A DNA stretch of 64,000 nucleotides. It comes from Paenibacillus sp. BIHB 4019. Lineage in GTDB: Bacteria > Bacillota > Bacilli > Paenibacillales > Paenibacillaceae. The DNA lies in NCBI RefSeq assembly GCF_002741035.1, contig NZ_CP016808.1, forward strand, positions 6,682,501-6,746,500, written 5' to 3'. The notes below the pieces were generated by a model, which saw only the letters and a list, made by a program, of their open reading frames with translations, was not told where the DNA came from and did not search any database. Made by a program: the position numbers and the translations under genes. Numbering within the stretch: position 1 is the first letter of the stretch; each line of letters starts with the position of its first letter. This document shows, in pieces, positions 58,881 through 64,000 of the stretch.

Positions 58881-61232
58881 CTACTCCGCCTGGCTCAGCT
58901 CGCGATAGCGGCTTGGCGTCATGCCCTCCAGCTTTTTGAAGATGCGATTGAAATAGCTGTGCTGATAGCCGACGCGCTCAGCGACGTCATTAATTTTCAG
59001 CACGGACTCGCGCAGCAGCTCCTTCGCTTTGTCCATGCGCAGCCCAGTCAAATAGTCGATGAAATTTTTTCCCGTCACCTGTTTAAACGACTTGCTCAGG
59101 AAAAAAGGATTCATGCCGATATGCTCCGCGCAGCTGTCGAGCGATATATCGCTCATATAATGCTGCTGCAAATACAGCATTGCATGCTCGATCTGCCGCT
59201 TCACTTGGGCATTTGTCCGCTCGCCCAGCTCCCTGAGAAACGGAGCGGCAATCATGCCGCGGAACCAGTCCAGCAGCAGCTCCGGCTCGCGAATTTGCGA
59301 CAGCTGCTCGTAGCGGTTCGCACCCTTGAACAAGCGGTTCGGGGCGATGCCCGACACCATAATCGCATGCTGGACGGCGCCCAGCAAATGCAGCATGCCC
59401 TGCTGCACATCCATTTCCTTGGCCTCGGCGCTGGACAACGCTTGCAGAAACTGCTCCAGCAGCTCGTAAGCCTCCGCTTCACGCCCCGTCCGGAGCGCCT
59501 GTATAAACTCCCGCTCCAGCGTAAACGGATAGGCAGGCTCCGCTGCTGCGCTGCCCTGCTCCTCCAGCTGCTCCATATCAATGATTTGATTTTCCTGATC
59601 GTAGCGGCGGAAGCTGACCGCATGCTTCGTTTCTTCAAACAAATGCGGAATCTCTGTAATGCTCGCCGTATCCGGGCTGATCGCAATCGTCGCCCTCATA
59701 TTAAGAATTTGGTTGAACGCCTGCATCGCCGCTTCGCTGAATGCATGCAGCTCCTCGCGATACGAGCGCCCTTCCGGCACAATGATGAGCAAGCCCGCTG
59801 CTAAATTATGAAAGTTAATCGTATTGCTCTGCTCAAAATAGGTGGCCGCAAGCTCCTCCATCATATTGACCGCCGCAAACGTCGCCAGCCCCTCATCGCC
59901 GTATTTGAATTTGCCCTCCAAATTAGCGATGCCGGTCAGCTTCATATATAGCACCATATAATGTGTGCCCGGCTCTATCTGCCATTTGTAACGCTCCATT
60001 CGGCGAAGCAGCTCCCCTTCGGAGTAATCCGCCAAATAGCCTTGCAGCAGCTGATGCAGAAAGCTTTCCTTTACATGAGGCAGCTGCTCCGAAAGCTTCG
60101 CATGCAGCTCCTCGCTTTCCCGGTGCAAATGCTGCCACTCCCGCTCGATCCACGTAAACTCGCAATCCGGCTTGCCTGCTGGCGCGCTTCGCTCCCGCAG
60201 CACCGTCATCAGGCGATTGACCGGGGAATATATGCTGCGCGAGGCAAGCCACGCTAGAATGGCCGCAAGCAGCAGCGCGCCAAGGCTGGCCGCAACAATG
60301 CTTTTCGAGACGACCATAACCGGCTCTGTAATGCCTGTAATCGGCGAAGCAGAGACATAAGTCCAATTGTCTGAAATTCGTGACAGCTTGCCGTAGGAAA
60401 CTGCATACGTCATGCCGCTCTCGCTGAACCGAAACAAAAACGAACCTTTATTCGAGCTCTCAGCAGCAACCGCTTCATTTAAAGCGCTTACAAATTCAGA
60501 ATTCCTGTCATTCCCGCTTGTGGATGCGTACAGCTCTCCATTATCCTGCATTAAATACGTTTCTCCGCCTTCACCGGGCGTCATCGTCCGCAGCATATCG
60601 CTAACCTTGTCGTTATCAAGCCTAATAAGCAGCGCTCCGAACGGATGCAAGCTGCCTCCAGGAACGTAATGCACAAGGGTCAGCTCTTTCTGGGACGGAC
60701 GAGCCGTATCAAAGGCCACCTGTGTCCAATAAGCTACTTTATCCGATTGGAGCAGCCCTTCATAGGCTTCTGCCTGTCCATCCCCTTGCAGCACGCCATA
60801 TTCCGGCCCGAACAGCACATGCTGATCCCCGCCAAGATACAGCCCGACCTGCTTGTTCATCGTATTGGAGCCCTGCATGACCAGCAGCGTCTTCGTAATG
60901 TCACGCGCCTTCTCGAACTGCTGCACATAGTCCCGATTGCCGAGCGTATAATCAAATTTGGAATCGAATGCCCAGTGCGACAGCATCAGCTCCAAATTCG
61001 TCAGCTGCTCGTCAATGCTTTGCGCCCGCTGCTTAATTTGCTCATTATGCTGCTCCAGCAAGCGGTCCTCCAGTATGCCCCCAGCCAAAAAATAAACGAG
61101 CGCCCCGGTAATCAGTCCCGGAATGCTGCAAACGACGAGCAGCAAAATAAGATTTTTGCGATAAAATCTTCCTTTCGGACCCGCTGCTTTCCCCGTCCCC
61201 GGCATAAGCCTGGCTTTCATTCTTTTGATCAT
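58881..61232 (-). CDS. Membrane-bound AraC-type regulator (YesS-like)
   Basis: 783 residues from the ATG at 61232; a longer start would add a Cys-containing tail without a site. Two membrane helices (near residues 22-45 and 290-315) flank a Cache-like extracytoplasmic sensor of about 240 residues; the cytoplasmic part ends in an AraC/XylS DNA-binding domain with LDSCAEHIGMNPFFLSKSFKQVTG and ERVGYQHSYFNRIFKKLEGMTPSRYR. YesS in B. subtilis controls the pectin genes. Here it is flanked by lplA-type and yetA genes and probably activates both. Confidence 0.88.
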   Translation of the reverse strand: MIKRMKARLMPGTGKAAGPKGRFYRKNLILLLVVCSIPGLITGALVYFLAGGILEDRLLEQHNEQIKQRAQSIDEQLTNLELMLSHWAFDSKFDYTLGNRDYVQQFEKARDITKTLLVMQGSNTMNKQVGLYLGGDQHVLFGPEYGVLQGDGQAEAYEGLLQSDKVAYWTQVAFDTARPSQKELTLVHYVPGGSLHPFGALLIRLDNDKVSDMLRTMTPGEGGETYLMQDNGELYASTSGNDRNSEFVSALNEAVAAESSNKGSFLFRFSESGMTYAVSYGKLSRISDNWTYVSASPITGITEPVMVVSKSIVAASLGALLLAAILAWLASRSIYSPVNRLMTVLRERSAPAGKPDCEFTWIEREWQHLHRESEELHAKLSEQLPHVKESFLHQLLQGYLADYSEGELLRRMERYKWQIEPGTHYMVLYMKLTGIANLEGKFKYGDEGLATFAAVNMMEELAATYFEQSNTINFHNLAAGLLIIVPEGRSYREELHAFSEAAMQAFNQILNMRATIAISPDTASITEIPHLFEETKHAVSFRRYDQENQIIDMEQLEEQGSAAAEPAYPFTLEREFIQALRTGREAEAYELLEQFLQALSSAEAKEMDVQQGMLHLLGAVQHAIMVSGIAPNRLFKGANRYEQLSQIREPELLLDWFRGMIAAPFLRELGERTNAQVKRQIEHAMLYLQQHYMSDISLDSCAEHIGMNPFFLSKSFKQVTGKNFIDYLTGLRMDKAKELLRESVLKINDVAERVGYQHSYFNRIFKKLEGMTPSRYRELSQAE

Positions 61233-61559
61233 GAGCTCACCCACTAGCTGAAAATTTGGCGATTGCAACGAATCCCCTTTGTAAACGCATTCGCTAGGCA
61301 GGCTGAATTTCCTGCCAATCACGCTTCAATTTATTTATTTGTTACATATAATGGAATCGCATGGAACAGGAATAGACAGAAGACCGCTGTTATATGCGGT
61401 TCCTCTGCCTATTGCCCTGCCCGATCAGGCTATCAGCCTTGTTGCGCGGCAAGCGTAAACGGCTGTCGCCGTCCTCTGGCGGCAAAGCTAGCGTTTCGCG
61501 CTGAAATATAAGCCCGTTATAAGGGTGTAACTTATAAATGCTTATATTTCATAAAGCTC
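61233..61559. other. Intergenic region between the lplA-type gene and the AraC-type regulator
   Basis: These 327 bp hold a hairpin near 61373-61410 (AGACAGAAGACCGCT/ATGCGGTTCCTCTGCCT) and repeat copy D at 61450-61510. No gene is visible. A possible terminator for lplA lies in the hairpin, but its U-tract is poor. Confidence 0.4.
61450..61510 (+). repeat. Interspersed hairpin repeat, copy D
   Basis: AAGCGTAAACGGCTGTCGCC, then GTCCTCTGGCGGCAAAGCTA and GCGTTTCGCGCTG, followed by GAAATATA. Same orientation and strong identity to copy A, inverted relative to copies B and C. Confidence 0.88.
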
Positions 61560-63152
61560 TTATTTACTTGCTGCATACAGCTCGTTCATTTCCTTGCTCA
61601 GATCATCGCCGCCACTCGTTTTCCACAGCTTGATCGCGTCTTTAAAACCAGCCTCGTCGATTTGACCGACGATAAATTTAATCCGGGCATCATTCATAAT
61701 ATTGTCCAGCTGTGCGCCTTTTTGCGTATAAACGTCCGAGATGAAAGGCTCTGCCGGATTCGTCACGATAAGCTGTTCATTTTCCTTCTGCACCTCAGTC
61801 TGCTTAATGCGCAGCGGCGTCTGCTTCACTTTCGTCGACTTGTCCTCTGGAATAAAGCTGAGCATCTGATTGAGCCCCTCGACCTCGGATTCCAGCAGCG
61901 CTGCATCCTTGCTCGGCTCAAGCGCGCCATCCACGATCGTATGATGCTTGTTTTCAATGCCATACCCTAGCAGCGTCTGCATTTCCGGTTCGCTCAGTTG
62001 ATCCATAAACGTGAGGATTTGCTTCAGCTCCTCCTCGGTTTTAACGGACGATTTAGGGAAGGCCAGCAAGCCGGCAAAGCCGGACGTTGGCAGCGTATGA
62101 ACCTGTCCATCCGTTCCTTTCACCCCGCCAAATACATCCATATAATGCACATCCGGCTGGTCCTTGCCCGCTGCCGCAAGCGCAGCATGAATTTTATCAT
62201 CGGCCCGCGCCGCGCCGTCTACGACGTCCACAATGACGCCTGCCTGATTATTAACAAGCGGATCATTCCATTTCGCCGAATCCATAATGGCAAAATCCTG
62301 ATTAATCAGCTTTTCATCGTACAGCTTTTTCATGAATTTAAGCGCTTCCAAATACTCGGGCGTTTCATAATCGACAACGAGCTTGCCGTCCCGCTCGCCC
62401 CATTTGTTCGGTGACCCAAACCAAAGCTTGATCGTATCGAAGCCGCTTGCCCACTGCCCGGTCCACTTGACCATGACCATGCCGTACGTATCGTCCTTGC
62501 CATTTTTGTCCGGGTCCTTCTCCTTGAACGCCTTCAGCATATTGTAGAAATCATCAATCGTTTGCGGTGTTTGAAGGCCGACGGCATCGAGCCAGTCCTT
62601 GCGGTAAAATACGCCATTGCGACCAAGGGCGCGTCCGCGGTACAGACCGTAATTTTTGCCATCAACCGAGGAGTTGTTTAAAATGACCGGGTTCGCCTGG
62701 CTCAAATTTTTGTAATCCTTCAAATAAGGCCCGATTTCCCAAAACGCGCCGGACTTCGCAGCATTAACGAAGCTCGGTGACTTCACATCCGGCACATACA
62801 TAATATCCGGCAGCTTGCCCGAGGCGAGCGTAATATTAAATTTATCCGTATAAGAGGCGTTCGGCACCCACTCAAAATGAATGTCGGTATTTGTCCGTTT
62901 CTCGATTTCCGCTGCTACCGGACTGTCATCCTTCGGGAAATTCGTTTTAAAAATCGGCAGCATAATATTGAGCTGCAGCGCCTTCTCGGCTGCCGGGCTC
63001 TCACCTGCTGCAGTCGGTGCGGCAGACGAACCTCCCGTACTGCCTTCCGTGTTGCCTCCCTGCTGCGAGCAGCCTGCCATTACGGCTCCCGCCATTGAAC
63101 CAACGAGCAGCATAGGCAGCAAACGCTTTCTCTTTCCTTCTTTCTTTCTCAT
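61560..63152 (-). CDS. LplA-type extracellular solute-binding lipoprotein (rhamnogalacturonan-oligomer importer)
   Basis: 530 residues. Lipobox VMAGC at residues 23-27, then a Gly/Ser/Thr-rich linker and a family 1 sugar-binding protein fold: LQLNIMLPIFKTNFPKDDSPVAAEIEKRTNTDIHFEWVPNASYTDKFNITLASGKLPDIMYV and PQTIDDFYNMLKAFKEKDPDKNGKDDTYGM with an EF-hand-like DPDKNGKDD loop. Together with the LplB- and LplC-type permeases it forms an ABC importer for rhamnogalacturonan-derived sugars; the ligand is inferred from cluster context. GGGAGG lies 8 nt before the ATG. Confidence 0.9.
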   Translation of the reverse strand: MRKKEGKRKRLLPMLLVGSMAGAVMAGCSQQGGNTEGSTGGSSAAPTAAGESPAAEKALQLNIMLPIFKTNFPKDDSPVAAEIEKRTNTDIHFEWVPNASYTDKFNITLASGKLPDIMYVPDVKSPSFVNAAKSGAFWEIGPYLKDYKNLSQANPVILNNSSVDGKNYGLYRGRALGRNGVFYRKDWLDAVGLQTPQTIDDFYNMLKAFKEKDPDKNGKDDTYGMVMVKWTGQWASGFDTIKLWFGSPNKWGERDGKLVVDYETPEYLEALKFMKKLYDEKLINQDFAIMDSAKWNDPLVNNQAGVIVDVVDGAARADDKIHAALAAAGKDQPDVHYMDVFGGVKGTDGQVHTLPTSGFAGLLAFPKSSVKTEEELKQILTFMDQLSEPEMQTLLGYGIENKHHTIVDGALEPSKDAALLESEVEGLNQMLSFIPEDKSTKVKQTPLRIKQTEVQKENEQLIVTNPAEPFISDVYTQKGAQLDNIMNDARIKFIVGQIDEAGFKDAIKLWKTSGGDDLSKEMNELYAASK

Positions 63153-63272
63153 CGCTGACGCCTCCCTTAATCATTTATCATATATGGTAAAATACCAAAC
63201 CGCCAGCTGCTTGCGCGCTAAATCGGCTTGTTTGTGTTGCCTCACGGAAACAGCTCTCAGATGCCTTCTCCA

Positions 63273-64000
63273 TTAGCCCTTGATGGAGCCAATCAGCACG
63301 CCTTTGGCAAAATGCTTTTGCAAAAACGGATACACGAGCAAAATCGGTACGGTGCCGACGACGATAACTGCCATCTTGATCGATTGGTCGGGCGGCTTGA
63401 CGAAGGACGGGTCCATCGCATTAATATCGCCTGCCGCTGCCTGAGACAGCAGTACAATTTGGCGGAGCAGCACTTGAAGCGGCCATTTTTGCGGGTCATT
63501 AATATACAGCAGCGCCGCGAAAAAATCATTCCAATGCCCCACCGCATAAAACAGCGTGAAGGTCGCTAGCACCGGCTTTGACAGCGGCAAAACGATGCGC
63601 CACAGCAGCCCCAGCTCCGTACAGCCGTCTATGCGGGCCGCTTCCTCCAGCCCCGGCGGCAGCTCTTGGAAAAAGTTTTTAATAATGATCAGGTTGAAGG
63701 CGCTAATCGCCCCCGGTATAATGAGTGCCCAATAGGAATCGAGCATCCCCAGCTCGCGAATGACCAAATAGGTTGGGATCATGCCCCCGCTGAACAGCAT
63801 CGAGAAAATAACGAGATTCAGCACGGCATTGCGGCCCATCAAATTGCGGCGTGCCAGCGGATAAGCCATCGTGACCGTAAAGAACAGGTTCACCAGCGTC
63901 CCGAATGATGCGATAAACAAGGAAACGCCAATGCTTTTCATAATCGTATTCGTGGAAAAAATAAATTCATACGCCGCCAGCGAAAATGTCCTCGGGATAA
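63273..64000 (-). CDS. LplC-type carbohydrate ABC transporter permease, 5' truncated by window edge
   Basis: The frame is open to the last base of the window on the minus strand (upstream residues IPRTFSLAAYEFIFSTNTI precede the first ATG), so this is the C-terminal 240 or so residues of a permease of about 290. It is a MalG/LplC-type inner-membrane subunit: IKNFFQELPPGLEEAARIDGCTELGLLWRIVLPLSKPVLATF is the EAA loop. It lies 120 bp upstream of the lplA-type gene on the same strand and should be co-transcribed. Confidence 0.93.
   Translation of the reverse strand, partial: IPRTFSLAAYEFIFSTNTIMKSIGVSLFIASFGTLVNLFFTVTMAYPLARRNLMGRNAVLNLVIFSMLFSGGMIPTYLVIRELGMLDSYWALIIPGAISAFNLIIIKNFFQELPPGLEEAARIDGCTELGLLWRIVLPLSKPVLATFTLFYAVGHWNDFFAALLYINDPQKWPLQVLLRQIVLLSQAAAGDINAMDPSFVKPPDQSIKMAVIVVGTVPILLVYPFLQKHFAKGVLIGSIKG

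Noticed and set aside
61263..61511. Plus-strand open frame of 82 codons ending in FRAEI
   Set aside because: It overlaps the start of the AraC-type gene and consists largely of intergenic sequence and repeat D.

Overview
The window reads as chromosome of a low-to-mid GC, spore-forming Gram-positive bacterium, most likely a Paenibacillus. The main reasons are the yqhH-yqhG...yqzE gene order known from Bacillus, a gerA-type germination operon, a CotD-type coat protein, strong AGGAGG ribosome-binding sites with many TTG/GTG starts, lipoproteins with classical lipoboxes, and Yes/Lpl-type pectin genes. I see no phage, insertion sequence, rRNA or CRISPR array.

Layout. 1-2.9 kb: 3' end of a YqhH-type SNF2 helicase, a YqhG protein with a large low-complexity insertion, a secreted unknown and yqzE. 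3.1-4.8 kb: convergent secreted amidase and divergent polysaccharide deacetylase whose ends overlap; the amidase terminator lies inside the other gene. 4.9-8.7 kb: two unknown proteins, tRNA-Leu(CAG), an LLM-type flavin oxidoreductase and a MarR regulator. 8.9-13.7 kb: a gerA-type operon (A-B-C), a small coiled-coil protein and a CotD-type coat protein. 13.9-23.6 kb: a complete nine-gene staphylopine-type metallophore operon, cntKLMABCDFE, behind a strong promoter with a 23-bp Zur/Fur-like palindrome. 23.7-29.2 kb: an EamA transporter and two PL10 pectate lyase paralogues flanking a MerR regulator/hydrolase pair. 29.3-33.5 kb: an EVE protein and a three-gene UvrA2-like/small protein/pentapeptide-repeat operon. 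33.6-38.2 kb: DHA2 efflux pump and NmrA-type reductase opposite a WYL regulator, then Ogt and an Rrf2 regulator. 38.3-43.3 kb: two-component system, membrane protein facing a TetR gene with a probably leaderless mRNA, a decayed ClbS/DfsB pseudogene and a GNAT enzyme. 43.4-50.7 kb: a GGNRT-repeat protein, two xpt paralogues in separate transcription units, ArsB-type and YkvI-type transporters and a glycosyltransferase. 50.9-52.9 kb: membrane GGDEF protein and YdeI. 53-64 kb: a rhamnogalacturonan (pectin) utilisation cluster with LplC- and LplA-type transport genes, a membrane AraC-type regulator, then YetA-YesU-deacetylase-FG-GAP.

How the genes fit together. In the cnt operon, CntK/L/M make the metallophore, CntE exports it and CntABCDF re-imports the metal complex. 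All three residues that define staphylopine-type chemistry are in place (two CntK cysteines, Arg and Asp at the CntM positions equivalent to 33 and 150), so the predicted product is staphylopine itself and not bacillopaline. The pectate lyases act outside the cell on pectin; the Lpl/Yet/Yes genes import and finish rhamnogalacturonan fragments. The UvrA2-like plus pentapeptide operon looks like protection against a DNA- or gyrase-directed toxin.

An interspersed hairpin repeat of about 55 bp occurs four times (13842, 21651, 21739, 61450). Two tandem copies sit between cntL and cntM, and the end of cntL is translated out of one of them.
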